Assembly: GCF_024713945.1 (NCBI RefSeq)
Contig: NC_134682.1
Span: 62,001 to 126,000, forward strand
Reading direction: 5' to 3'
DNA from: Dermatophagoides farinae
Lineage: Eukaryota > Arthropoda > Arachnida > Sarcoptiformes > Pyroglyphidae
DNA: 64,000 nucleotides
How positions within the stretch are numbered: the stretch's first letter is position 1; each line of letters opens with the position of its first letter. The notes beneath the pieces are model-generated. The model saw nothing but the letters and a program-made list of their open reading frames with translations. It ran no database searches and was not told the DNA's origin. The translations under genes were made by a program, and so were the position numbers. Shown here one piece after another: positions 1 to 15,400 of this stretch.

Positions 1-1178
1 ACATTTTTCTTGTGACAAAAACAACCAACAATGACAAACTCAATCTCTCTATGATAATGAACTTTGATAGTTGGCGCCGATTCATCTAGATGCCTCTTTC
101 TTTACCTGCCGCCAAACTATTGTGTGCGTGTGTGTGTGTGTTGATCTGATTAGAATGTTGAGCATGTTGGTATTTTGTTTGATTCAACGCGCTTCGCAAA
201 CTGTCTGTCTGAATTTGGTTCTTTTTGTCGTTGTGAAAAAGTGTCCATTGTGGATTAATAAAGGTAATAATCACCAGCCAGCCAGCCAGCCAGCTAGTCA
301 GTCAGCGACATAATTGTCCCGTGCAATAATAGTTTCATAATTTTCTTGTTTCTTTTACAAATAGCCGCAGGTTGGTTGTGTTGTTTTGCATGAAAAGAAA
401 GGTCCAAGAAAAGATTGACTAGTGTTGCCAATGTTCTAATGTTTCATTTTGATCATTACAATGACCATGTCTGTCTCTGTAGTTGAATTGAAACACTTTT
501 CTCATCTATCAACAACCACAACCACAACAATAACAATAACAACAACAACAACAACAGCAATCTTGGAACAATTGGGCCAACAATAACATTGCCTCACTCT
601 CCATATTGTGGTTTTGGTTCTGTTTTGGACAAACAAACACAATCGAAACCTGGTACTTTTCTTCTGCAATTGTTTTGTTTCCTACAGTTCGGCATTCTCC
701 CTTTATATTCATCATGAATAAGGATTTATCCAGATTCAAACTAATCAAACAATTATCAACGAAAACAAATTTCATTTCAATTCAAAATTGAAACCCACCA
801 ATGTCTCTGGATGTCATTTGAGACAATTTGCAAACTAACTGAATGACTGATTCGATTAAAATATTGCATAATCATTTGCCAGCAGCAGCAACAGAATGGT
901 TACAAAATCAAAAGTTTTGCTGTCACAATGTAACCCCGTGCTGGTCGTTGAAATTGGTTGCCATAATTTGCAAAAACATTTTCCATTCATTATCGAGGAT
1001 GATGAATCAAATGGAATGACAGTAACAGAAATCGAATTGAATGCATTCACTAATTGGTTAGATGACCTGCTGTGTGTGTGTGTGTTTATGTTTACTAGGC
1101 TATCATTATCATTCTATCACTAATCTTGTCTTTGCACTTATGATCCATATTCAACCTCAAGTCATTCACGCTACTTAC
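1..1178 (-). other. Intron of the left-hand homeobox gene (partial)
   Basis: This follows, on the minus strand, the gtaagt donor at 1173-1178 that ends the homeobox 5' exon, so it should be intron. I looked for homeodomain-coding sequence on the minus strand and found none, so the homeodomain exons must lie beyond the left edge. It holds short (GT)n runs near 125-142 and 1073-1086, a CAGC-type tetranucleotide run near 276-306, and CAA-rich sequence near 530-560. The open frames here look like by-products of those repeats. Confidence 0.6.
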
Positions 1179-1617
1179 CGTGATCGTGGTTATTGTGATG
1201 CTGGTGATGGTGCACACAGGACAACAGACAATTGAATGTGGATGTTTGGTTGTGGTGTCGTTGTTTGGACGATATGGTTGCAGCAGCATTAAACTTGTTG
1301 GATGATGATTTCAAGCCGAGTATCTCGTCGATACTGTATCGATTCGATCGATGGTCAACGATGGCTGTATTGATATCTTTGCGTATCTTTAGATTGTGCA
1401 ATTGGCTATTATTGTTATTGCAATTGAATTGAGCAAACATTTGGCCACAGTGATCCAGTTTGCCTTGGTTATCATTATTGCTACATTTATCCATCGATTC
1501 ATGTAGATTGGGGATAAAAACCAGTTTTCGCATCTCGTTTTTCAACGTCGATTCCACATCATGTTGATGATGATGGTGATGATGATCCAAGTAAAATGAA
1601 TTATTCTCCATAATCAT
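1179..1617 (-). CDS. 5' coding exon of a PRD-class homeobox gene, homeobrain/Rx-like (partial)
   Basis: This is the first coding exon of a minus-strand gene. The start chosen is the first ATG (1615-1617); an in-frame TAA lies just upstream, and a second ATG two codons later (MIM) is equally possible. The exon gives 146 codons plus one base and ends at a strong donor (cacG|gtaagt), phase 1. Residues 12-17 are a His run. Residues 94-101 read YSIDEILG (1315-1338), an octapeptide/eh1 motif. Family knowledge: eh1 motifs recruit Groucho co-repressors and sit N-terminal to the homeodomain in PRD-class proteins such as Rx and homeobrain; the YSIDxILG form reminds me more of homeobrain, but I cannot decide. 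The homeodomain itself is not in the window. The location 3.8 kb from otp on the same strand fits the hbn-Rx-otp cluster. What else: another eh1-containing nuclear factor. Confidence 0.65.
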
Positions 1618-3250
1618 TCGATTGTCCAATTAATCAAAACAATCACCAAAGGATTATAACCATCACCATTGGAAACAAATCAAGCGAACACCTCGACCAA
1701 GATTGTCTGAATGAAACTGGAATGATCAATGCACAGACACTTTATATTACACAATCCAAACCAACAGACAGACATGTACTGATGAACAACAAAGTTGACA
1801 AACTCAAATTACCTATATATAGAGAGAGAGAGAGAGAGCGTAGAGTGACTAGAATTGAATGGCTTCATGATGATCAAATCATCATCATTATTATGACGAG
1901 CAAAGGCACATTCGACATTCACATGATCTGAATTGTCGATGACAGAAAATTGCACAATGGAATAAGCATTCTATGATTCGATTATATGGACGCCTCACAT
2001 CATAATGCATTGCCGATTCTTGATCGTTGGATTTATGTCTAACAATTTTGCCAACACCACATCAGACCAGACACACGCACACACACAAATACACTTGGTT
2101 CATATTCAATGTTTAAATGAATTGTATTTTCAAATTAAATCTTCCACTCTCATCTCCCCCTCTAATGTGTCGATTCGATTATTGTTATTATCATTGATCA
2201 TCGTCGTCACACAGGATGCGGCACCAAATTTCATAACCATAAAAGTTGCCATACATTCTCTAATACCTCTACAATCGTCCATTTACTGCTTCTCGCCAAT
2301 ATCCGGGAATTTTGTTCAATTCTGCTTCTGCTGCTGCATTCTGGAACAATGATTCTGGTTGATGGGCCAATTATAGAGAATGTAATATTATAGGGAGGAC
2401 TTTGATTGCACCCGCCGTCAATGTGTGTGTGTGTGTGTCTGTGTCTATCGTTGACTGTATACAATCCGGTTGAAAGCTATATAATTGCCGACCAATCCTG
2501 GTCTGCCGATCGTTATTGGCTCCACCTTGTTTTCGGGCTATATCTATGACGTTTGTTTTTGTTCAACCAGATGATTGCCCATCATCAGGATGAATCAAAT
2601 TGATTATACCACACTCACAGACACACAGACAATACTATTGTAATTGATGATTCAATTTGTACTGCGACCAAATATTTTCATTTCCAATCAATTCAATTCT
2701 ATTCGATTCTTGCAAACCAAACTGAAAGACCAGTACCATCTATGATCGAAACCAGAAAACGAGTAGAGTTCGATAGCAAAGAAATAATTTTTGTCGAAAA
2801 GTCAAATCAATTCGGTTCGAAAGAGAAAATTTCAAAATAAGTAATATATTCCGCCATCTATCGAACAAGAATAAAACTTTTTGTGATTTTTTTTCATCGA
2901 TATCCATGAAAACGATACAACTCAAACTGCACCGTCTCCCTTCAAATCAGCTGAATGTGCGAGAAAAAAGCAATCCAGTTTGTCCATGATTTGAATCAAT
3001 AATTTATACACCTGTGTAGTATTGTTGAATCTATTTTTAATTTTTTTTAAATCGGTTTTTCCTCTTCATTTCTCACACCTAGGACACATCGATTTGTCCT
3101 AAATTTATCGATGACGAATAACCCTAAACGGCTTCAATGGACATTGCATTTTGTGGCCAAGAAATCAACCGTTACGTTTTTGTTTTATTGAGGAAAAGTT
3201 TGAATTTGAACATATTTCACTGACGAAACGAAAACCTGACGCATCGATCA
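1618..3250. other. Divergent intergenic region between the homeobox gene and the isomerase gene
   Basis: About 1.6 kb separating two divergently transcribed genes, so it should contain both 5' UTRs and promoters, but I could not place a TATA box or start site with confidence. It contains a short (GA)n run near 1821-1838, a (GT)n run near 2421-2437 and an ATAGATGGC motif on the minus strand at 2853-2861. No convincing coding sequence. Confidence 0.5.
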
Positions 3251-4159
3251 ATGACAATCATAAGGTAAATCATGTGTGTGTATGTGTATGTTTGTGTTAA
3301 TCATTCTAACCACTTGTCACTTGTTTGTTTTCTATTTCTATTTAAACGAATGATGATTTACTTTTCTCGTAGTTTCGTATCGCAGAGTGTGACCAAATTG
3401 GCCATAACATCGCGGATTCCATCATTGACAAGTGCATTTCAGTATCATTCACGGTTCATGATGAGCACGATCGGCAACCCGAAAGTCGAACTAGATAATT
3501 ACGATCAAGGTCAAGTGGAATTGCTCAATGAAAAATGCATTCTAGTCGACCAGAACGATGAGGTGGTCGGGAGTGAGTCGAAAAAAGCCTGCCATTTAAT
3601 GGCCAACATCAACAAAGGCCTCCTGCATCGTGCATTCAGCGTTCTCATATTCAATTCGAAAAATGAATTCCTTCTCACTCAACGATCGGACAAGAAAATC
3701 ACATTTCCCGGCTATTATACCAACACCTGTTGTAGCCATCCATTATATACGCCATTAGAGATGGAACAATCTGATGCTATCGGTGTGAAACGTGCCGCTC
3801 AACGCCGTCTTCATCTCGAGCTTGGCATCAATCCATTGGAAATTCCATTGTCAGAGATGAAATTCATGACACGTTTCCTGTACAAAGCGTCGTCAAACGA
3901 TGTCTGGGGTGAACACGAAATCGATTATGCGTTGATCATACATCGAGATGTGGCCATCAATCCAGATCCGGATGAAGTGAAATCATATCGATTCATTTCT
4001 CGCCATGAATTGCTACCATTTTTGGATGCTGAAAACGCCAAAGGTTCGCCCACCACACCATGGTTCAGGATCATGTTGGAGAAATTCTTCTTTAAATGGT
4101 GGGATAATCTCGATAATCTGGATCAATTTGTTGAACCGAATAAATTGTATGGATTATAA
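3251..4159 (+). CDS. IDI1: Isopentenyl-diphosphate delta-isomerase (type I), two exons
   Basis: The enzyme interconverts isopentenyl diphosphate and dimethylallyl diphosphate, the step after mevalonate decarboxylation in isoprenoid synthesis. Model: exon 1 at 3251-3264 (ATG plus 14 nt in all, ending AG|gtaaat), 108-nt intron 3265-3372 ending ttttctcgtag, exon 2 at 3373-4159; 266 residues. Landmarks: TNTCCSHP at 121-128 with the catalytic cysteine, a Nudix-like helix starting GVKRAAQRRL at 142-151 and continuing through LELGI, and WGEHEIDY at 183-190 with the catalytic/metal-binding glutamate. The core is full length and intact relative to the roughly 228-residue vertebrate cytosolic enzyme. 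The additional N-terminus is Ser/Thr/Arg-rich with no acidic residue before position 44, like a mitochondrial presequence; Met34/Met35 could start a cytosolic form. An unspliced start at the Met pair encoded near 3350 is the alternative. The C-terminus (LYGL) is not an obvious peroxisomal signal. Convergent with otp. Confidence 0.93.
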
Positions 4160-4299
4160 AATTTAACGATAACGACTATTCTTTCCTCGTGACTACAATC
4201 GCTGTCAATAGATGGCGATGTTGTGTCTTTAATTGTTGTCTATGATGATTGTCATGCAAACAATGCAGATGATGTTTATTTTTTCTTTTTCAAATCGGT

Positions 4300-4305
4300 A
4301 ATAAA
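4300..4305 (+). terminator. Poly(A) signal AATAAA of the isomerase gene
   Basis: A canonical AATAAA lies 141 nt downstream of the isomerase stop codon, in a T-rich context. It is the first exact hexamer after the stop. An ATAGATGGC motif lies inside the presumed 3' UTR at 4208-4216. Confidence 0.5.
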
Positions 4306-5250
4306 TGCTTTTGTATCTTAAATCTAATTAAACATTTGCTGTGTGTTTGTGTTTGGTTTCATCGTCGTCATTTCCGGAATTTCGGAACATCTCGCTATGC
4401 AATGTAAGTCTGAGACACAGAAGCGTAGAAGTGAATTCATTCATTGCACACATTAGAACAGGACATAGTCAACTGATGATGGAACGTTTGTTCGCACAAT
4501 AATCGTTTACCGCCTATTGAGAGATGACAGCGAAAAAAACAACAAAAACAACCGAATAAGATGCCAAACATTCGTTCCTACGAGACCGATTTCACTCTCT
4601 CTCTCTCTTTCTCACTGTGATCTCTCAGTTTCTCAATATCGATATTTCACAAGTTTAAGCCAAGCACAAAGAATTTAATATCACAGCCAGACTTACTGCC
4701 TGCTATTTCGTTTATGACATTGGTTTTTTCAAAACTAAATTTATTACATGCACTCTATATGTGTGTGCATTGGTTTGGATTCTTATTTGTGAGCCCATCA
4801 TCATCATCATCAACCCTGAAAAAATTCATCACATCACATCTGCAATGGAAGTTGCTACCGATTCCATTTGGAGATCAAGGAAAAACAAAAAAAAAACGAT
4901 CCATTGGAATTTACCATCATTTATTCTGTTGTTTGAGCCATTTCTCTCGATTGCATTTCTTTCTTGGTGGAAAACAACAGAATGCTGTCTGTGTGTTACA
5001 TCTGTTCATTGGCCATCGGTCTTTGAATGTTTGACTAGTCGAGATTGTTAATTAAATTGTCGAGCACAACAACGATTCTGTCGAATTCCACATCCCAGAG
5101 ATTCCATCCCACCCCATCTTCATAACCGTGTGTGTGTGTGTGTGTGTGAGTGCATTTTGTATTAATAATAAACTACCATGTCAAGTTGCCATGGTAGCCA
5201 TATATCAGTGAACATATCGGAGTGTTGGATGAATTGAATTTGAAAAAAAC
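4306..5250. other. Convergent intergenic spacer between the isomerase gene and otp
   Basis: Lies between the 3' ends of two convergent genes. It contains a (CT)n run near 4595-4608, a (GT)n run at 5128-5148 and A/T-rich unique sequence. The overlapping open frames near 4714-5051 have no protein-like composition and I treat them as chance. Confidence 0.5.
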
Positions 5251-5256
5251 TTTATT
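5251..5256 (-). terminator. Candidate poly(A) signal of otp
   Basis: AATAAA on the minus strand (TTTATT on the plus strand), about 160 nt past the otp stop codon. It is the nearest exact hexamer I found downstream of the stop. Confidence 0.4.
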
Positions 5257-5417
5257 CAATTTTTGAACAAACAAGGGATCATTGTGGTGGATAGATATCA
5301 TGCATGATTATTATGATTGAATTACATGATGAGGATACGTTCAAGGGACAAAGGTTTGATTTGATGACAAGTTTTGCTAGATGCTGCAAATTGATCATCT
5401 GAAATCATCTGAAAGAA

Positions 5418-6123
5418 TCAACGAATGGTCATGACTGAATGTTCCAGTGCTTTACGTCGTAATGTTGCAATGCTCGAATTGCCATTTCGCTGCCATGCTG
5501 AATCAGTGCTGGTCGAACAAAGCCAATTATTGCTGATGACCGAAGAGGAGCCTGCACTGCTTGCCGCACCATTGCTGCTACTGTTACCAGGTGAACAAGA
5601 TGATGTCGTTGTCGTTGTGGCCGATGCTGATGATTGTGATTGCCCAGTTGGGGATTGAGTTTCCGGCGGCTGATTTGGCGTTGGTGGTGAACAATTCATC
5701 GAATTCGGTAATGTCGTTGTTGAATAAGGAGCGGTGGCCGCTGCGGCTGTCGCATACTGACTGGTTCCACCAGCAGCGCCGCCCCCATTGTTGAATGATG
5801 ATGATGAGGGTGGTACTGCTAATGGCGTCGTTGTGGATGGTAGTGGCGGCGGTGGTGGTGGTCGTAACGTATGTCCAATGCTTGAAAGACTATGTGATGA
5901 CATTCCGGTGGATAGTGTCCATCGTGAATCGATCATGGTGGATGCTGTTACAGTACCACCACCGCTTACCGATCCGAATGCGTTGCACAAAGAATCTGAT
6001 GCTGAATTTGCATTGGGCGCCATCGTAGCGAATGGATTCATTGACAAACTATGTGTTGTCGGCAATAACGATGTGGCCGCACGGAAAACATTGTTTGTCT
6101 TTTTTCGTTTCTTCCATTTGGCT
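5418..6123 (-). CDS. otp: Orthopedia, last exon (end of homeodomain, C-terminal region, OAR domain)
   Basis: The exon starts after an attcag acceptor (6124-6129) with the last base of the Arg53 codon, then AKWKKRKK, which completes the homeodomain, followed by TNNVFRA, a stretch shared with orthopedia proteins of other animals. A long low-complexity segment rich in Ser, Thr, Pro, Gly and Ala follows, including a run of six prolines. The protein ends with SSIATLRRKALEHSVMTIR, an OAR domain typical of Otp, right at the C-terminus. The stop codon is at 5418-5420. Family knowledge: Otp is a nuclear transcription factor needed for neuroendocrine cell fates. Combined with the other two exons, counting from the Met at 9244, the reading frame is 502 codons without interruption. 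The very high ORF density on the opposite strand here is a shadow of this exon. Confidence 0.95.
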
Positions 6124-6194
6124 CTGAATCGGATGAATATCATGATGATTAACAATTGAATCAATGATTGACCGTCTAATACTCGGATACCTAC

Positions 6195-6214
6195 CTTCGA
6201 TTCTGGAACCAGAC
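6195..6214 (-). CDS. otp: Orthopedia, 20-nt microexon encoding the recognition-helix core
   Basis: On the minus strand the sequence reads ttttctag, then GTCTGGTTCCAGAATCGAAG, then gtaggt. The 20 bases encode V47-W48-F49-Q50-N51-R52 plus two bases of R53 in homeodomain numbering. They join the upstream exon (ending at Q46, phase 0) and the downstream exon (starting with the third base of R53) exactly in frame, restoring the invariant WFQNRRAKW. Flanking introns are 2,247 nt upstream (6215-8461) and 71 nt downstream (6124-6194). Gln50 and Asn51, the main base-contacting residues, are both in this exon. Both splice sites match consensus. Most gene finders would miss it. Confidence 0.93.
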
Positions 6215-9406
<3,192 letters not shown>

Positions 9407-12400
9407 CTAATCAAGAATTATATCTGCATGTATTCATTCATTCGTTGATTCATTTATTGATTTCATATCGCATATTCAACTTCAAAACATGGCTGAACGG
9501 ATCTATACAAACAACAACAAAACAACAACAAATCAACAACAACAACAACAACAAAGTTAGTTAGCTTATTTTCTTCTTTTTCTCGAGATTTTCAGAGCCG
9601 AGTTTCATTCATGCCGTCGTTGTCGTTGAAAATTGGATCAGTTCACATTGGCACTGTGGTTGTGTTTGTATGTATGTTTGTATGTGTTCTATGTAGATTA
9701 ATTAATTAATCAATTACCTTGATCATCAAAGATTAATAGGAAATGGCTAATGTGAATATATGACTGGTTTGTCTAACAGAGTCTTCTACACTGCTGAATG
9801 GATGGATGGCCGAAATCATAGTGATGATGATGATGATATCTCTGTGTGAATGTGTGAATGTGTGTTGTTCATAATAAATAAATAAATACCAAGTCAAGCA
9901 ACGGGATATTGGTTGATTTTCCTCCATTCCTTCAAACAACCAACCATTGGTTTTGTCGGAACCACTACACCAAAACCAAGTTGGTTCGTTGTCATGAGCA
10001 GCGATAACATCCACAACCCTCCTATTCTCAACAGTGAAAGCGCGCGCGAAAAAGAGAAAGAGAGAGAGAGGGCACAACTAATTCGAATGATGATGCTTTT
10101 CACATTCACTCTGTCTGTCTGTCTTGGATACTCCCTTAGTGATCAATTATGAATGAACACTTGTGGGTGGTTTTCGTTCACACCATTCCGCCAATCACAT
10201 TCGTTCATTCGCATATTCTGTTTGTTAGTGTGTGTGTGAGAGAGTGTCGTTTCAGTTTCGAACCTATTACTGAGAATCGGGAGAATCGAATAAAAAATGT
10301 GATGACAAAATGCAATATTGGCTGGAAATGTTTTTTCTTTTTTTCTTTCTTTCTTTCGAAACCAGGATTTGCATCCTGACCATAGAATGGTAAAAAAAAA
10401 TTGTCAAATCTCCAAAATGATCGATAGCGGTGTCAATGGATGGCCATTCTGTTCAACATGGCAAACACGTTCATTCATTCATTCATTCATTTTGTTGCAG
10501 CCACAACATTTACATGGTCGAAATCTAAAAAATTAAATAAATTGAAATAAAATTGTCCAAGGTTAAGAGGGATCAAATCGATTTGATCAAACCAACCACC
10601 ACCACCAGCACATTGAATCAAATTTTATTCCTGTAATAAAATGAATAAAATGAATACTGAGATTGATTTGATCTAAAAAACTGGCTCAATTCACTTGGCT
10701 TGATTCGTATGAATGGATGGCCCATATTATTAATTGGCTCATAATGGTTGGTTCTGTGGTCCATATCATTAGCTTGTAATGATCATCATTGTTTGATTTG
10801 CCTTTTTGCGTGTATGAACATTAAACACCTTTGACATGATGGAATCACAGAATTTATCGCTTGTTTGCTGTCTAATGTAGTGTAGTCTGGTCTAATTATC
10901 TGTTACATTTGGGTTAGTTTTTATTCGTGAAAAATAATTTCTGTTCGAATCACTGGTGAATGAATGTTTGTTTGTTTGTAGAAAATTAATTCGACTCGAT
11001 AGGAAACAATTCAATTAGGTTCAAACACACGGGAGGCGAAACCGAGACAGCAATGATGTCAAACACCGTTTAATATTACCGTTTATTGTCTGCTTGGTTA
11101 CGTGTTTGTTCCAAGTCTGTTGCAGCAGGTCGCGTGTCCATCAATGTTTCACAGCGTGATTTAATGTTCACATTGCTCTATGCCAGTCAGTATAACCTTG
11201 CCAGATTTGATTCGACCATAACATAGCACGTGTATACACGTATATGTGTGTGTGTGTGTGTGAATCATTAGGTTGATTCGTTGACATTGTCATCGGTATC
11301 TTCGTGCCAGCCAGTCATCCAGTCATCCAATCACTCAGTCAGTCAGTCTGTTAATTTGACGTTTTTATTAAAATGTTTCCAATCTGATGGTAGCTAGCAC
11401 GATTCTTTCCGATCACCGTTCGTTTGCTGTTCGTTGTTGGGTGTGGAGTATTTAAACTTTGATGACACTGATGTTCCATGCGAATCATCATATCAGATTC
11501 TAGTCGACTCCTGTGGCTCTCTGTGTGTTCTCGGCCATCAATTAGTTGGATCATCGTCATGTAATCAATGACCTTTCATTTTTCTCATTTTCTTCTTAAA
11601 ATCAAAATGATCCAATAATTCAAATATACACTACTTAATTGCCATCTATTGGTGAGAACTAAAGTCGAAAGTGAAACGTTGTAATAAACATCTATAGATG
11701 GCAGCAACTTTGCTGTTCTATTGCTCGATTCTTTGTCTCGCACACACACTAATGAACAACCGGAATTTTGGCGCTAAATGCGCACGTTCCTGATCATAAT
11801 GATTTTGATTTTTGTTTTTGTTTTCTTGTCGTCATCAGGGCATATTCACTGCTATCACATGCTTTCCACTTGAACGACTTTGAATTTACGTTGGTTGGGC
11901 GCCAAAGTTTCGTGAACTTTCTCTTGGATTACAATTCTGAGCAGACCGAAATTGTTACCGATGCACGACGGTGCCATTCAACCAGCCAACATCCACAACT
12001 GATGGTCATGATTGCCATGCGATGTTGATCCATTTGGATCCAATGTGCCAATGTGCGTGCGTGGATTGTTTTCCACATCTTTTACACGATCATCATCATC
12101 ATCAACAACAACAACATCTAGGAATTGTTCTGTTCAATTCAGTTGGCGTTGGACCATTCACTCATACAGACCAGTCGGGTGTTTGCCATTTGTCCATGAA
12201 TATGTATGGTCCACCATGTTCAATGTGGTATATGCAAATGTGAAACAGTAACGATTCGATTTACAATCCATATGATGAATGATGATTGTGAGTGCGATGA
12301 ACAACACCTTTTGCCGCCAAGTGATCAGTGTGTGTGAATTGTAATTATCATTTTTAATCATCATCATCATCATCATGTGTTGTGTGTTTTAATTAAAAAA

Positions 12401-15400
12401 CAACTTTTGGTGTTTTTCATGAATTTGTCACATGTCGTGATTACCATATCACCCAATCATCATATATGTGTTTGTGCTCGATCATCAAAAAGGTATGTGT
12501 CAATCTTTGATTGTTGTTGGAATTCCTTTCTAGAATTGATGATAAATTAAATATTTTGTCATTGAAAATTCTCGATTGCTCGCTGTGTTTTTTCTATGAT
12601 TTATTTTCTCAAACTATTAAATTGGGCGACCTAATGTCATGGATGAAAAAGATGGAGATAGGTTAGCAGCAATCAGAAATGGATCCATTGATGGATGCTC
12701 TCTTGGGCAATCATTGCAAACATGTCCAAACCATGATGATGAGAAGGCCGTAAAAAAATTTTTGAGATGTGATCAAAAACCGAGATCTATCGATAAAAAA
12801 TATCTCTGCATTCTAGGAAGGATCATTTTGCCAAACCAAACCTATCAACCAACCAACCAACCAAGCAAGCAAACAGGCAAATCTACATTTTATTGAGTCT
12901 TTTTGTTGGTTTTATACCGTTTCACTCTGGTTTTACTTTGGGCCAGATCGCTCACTTATGATCATCGACATCAATTGTCGATCCCTGTCCAAGTCGTTTG
13001 TATCGTTCAAAGCATTTTGTGGCTTTTAATGTATCTTTTTTCCATTCATTCTGAGATTTTTTTCTGTTGTTGCCAAACGATTATGTAGCTGTTTATAGTC
13101 GATTTGCTTTGTTAATAATTTATTTTGTCAGTCAAAACGATCAGTTTGGATTGAGAGAGAGAGAGAGAGAAATGTGTGAGAAAACGATGAGCATGAGACA
13201 TACACACACATCGGTTGGTTATGGAATGATTGCACCAACCAACCACCGAATAGGAAAAGGAAAGATTTTTCACTTCAAGAGTAGGTCTGTAGTTGATCGA
13301 GATCAAGTTGTATTTTTTCTTCTTTCGGAAAAAAGAAAAAACAGAGGGGTACTATTTTCGTGTGCGTGTGTGTTGAAGGAAAAGAAATTTGTTTTAATAT
13401 ATTTCCATCATGATGGCAATGGCGTCCGAACATAAAGCAACGATCATCGCTCTTTAAGCTTTTTTCGTTCATTCATCCATTTTTGTGTTTTGGTTGATCG
13501 TCGTTCATTTTTCTCCCATTTAGCCCTGTGTGTGTGTGTCTGAAAGAAACGGTTATTTAAATTGCTTGGGGTTTTTTTGCTTTGATGCGAAAAAAATTTG
13601 GATTCTTTTTCACTTTGCACAAGTCCAGTAAATCGTATGTTAATGGCCACCGTCTTGAATTGAATTCGGCTCAATTACCGAATTAAAATGTCGATCTAAA
13701 TTTGCCCATTCACAACTCTGGTTTGATTTTTCTTCTGTCTGTGTCTGTTGTGTGCATTGAGCATATAAACTTTTTAATCGAATGAACAAACATCACACCG
13801 TGCAAAAGATTCTTTTCCGGATCCCGGTAGAATTACTTTTCTTTTGTTAGAGTTTAGGGGTCGTTTGTGCTTGTTTAGTTGATTCTTCAATACCGATCTG
13901 ATCGTTTGGTCAGTTGTTGTTGTTGTTGTTTGATTCGATTGAAAACGGTCCTGTAACTATGGGTTTCCACTTTCTTTGCTTCTCGTTTTTGTGTGTTTAG
14001 GTAATAATAATACAACCATGTAGGCGGATGAATGGTTAGTTTCAGGTTCCAGAACAAACGAGAGAGATGGAGAATGATTTTCGTTACATTTTCTCGCTCC
14101 ACTCAATCAATGACTGTATCCATTCATTCATTCTGTCGTTGTTGTTGATGTTGATGTTCGGATCGAACAACAAGAAAAATTGATTCATCCGTATCGTTTT
14201 TGCTTTTGTTGTTGAAATTGGATTGCTTTTTTCCGTTTGTTGGTCGAGTTTCGTTTCGTTTCGTTTCGTAAGTATCCCAAGTAACCAAGAATACATTACT
14301 TTACGTTTAGTTTTCTTTACTTTTGATGATGATGATGATGATCTGGGTATAAACAAAAAACAACAACAAGACAGAATCATTGTTGCTGGTTGAAGGATTC
14401 TTTCGACTGGAATAAAAGGATCTATTTCACTTTTTTCTTTTATCCAAGGTCCTAGGCCCGATGATCTAGTTTGTTAATTTTTTTTTGCTTTGTTCCATTA
14501 TTTGAAGTGAAACTTAATTCTTTTAAAAAGTTTAAATTAAACTCACACTCAATGATTGCGTTATTATCATTTCTCAATGATCCAAACAGATACCAATGAT
14601 GATGAAATGGAGAAAGCACTCGAGAATTGAAATGAAGAAATCTCCCTCTCTCGTGCTTCATTTCCTTTTGAAAAGCACACGCTAATGAAATCTAGAAAAA
14701 GCTTCAAAAATCACAAAAAAACATACACTTGAACATAGCCAAAAAGAAAAACCTTCTGAATCGCGTGAGCAACGAATCATCAATCCAAACGAAATGATGA
14801 TGATGAAAACATCCTCGATTCTCGTTCAGAAATTCTGAATCAGAAAATTCCTTTTTCTTGTCATTGTGAAAATCTCTTTGTTGCATTGGACTCATTGTTC
14901 CATTCATAGTCATAGAGAGTTTGTTGATTAATTGCAAACCAAAAGGCCAATTGCACAGACTCGTGAATCATTTGATCATTTGAAAAAGTTTATTTCAATT
15001 GAATAATCTGACTTTTCAATTTCAATTTGGCATTTTGATCAGTCCATGATTGGGGTGCAACCTTTGTAACTTTGTATTCGGCATCGATCTTGATGATTAT
15101 GATAATTGCGAGAATCGAAAATGATTTCATTTTCTACAAATGATCGCTAATTGAATTGGTCGTCATTGAAAATGACTCGGTTCAACCCATTGTGAAACTA
15201 TTATTTCAATATTCTAAATGAAATAGTTTTCAGACCACTCTCAGACCACCATCATTATCTCTATTTTATCGTGCAAATTAGGTATCACGCCAACTTGAAT
15301 GGTGTGCTACCCGGGGTATCAACAATTTCAATCTCGCCCCACACATTACTACTAGCGTTGTTGTTGATTTTCGTTTCGTTTCATTACATTTTTCATTCAA

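Noticed and set aside
5425-6159. Several plus-strand frames opposite the last otp exon
   Set aside because: They are antisense shadows of a GC-richer coding exon whose minus-strand frame is confirmed by the homeodomain end and OAR domain.
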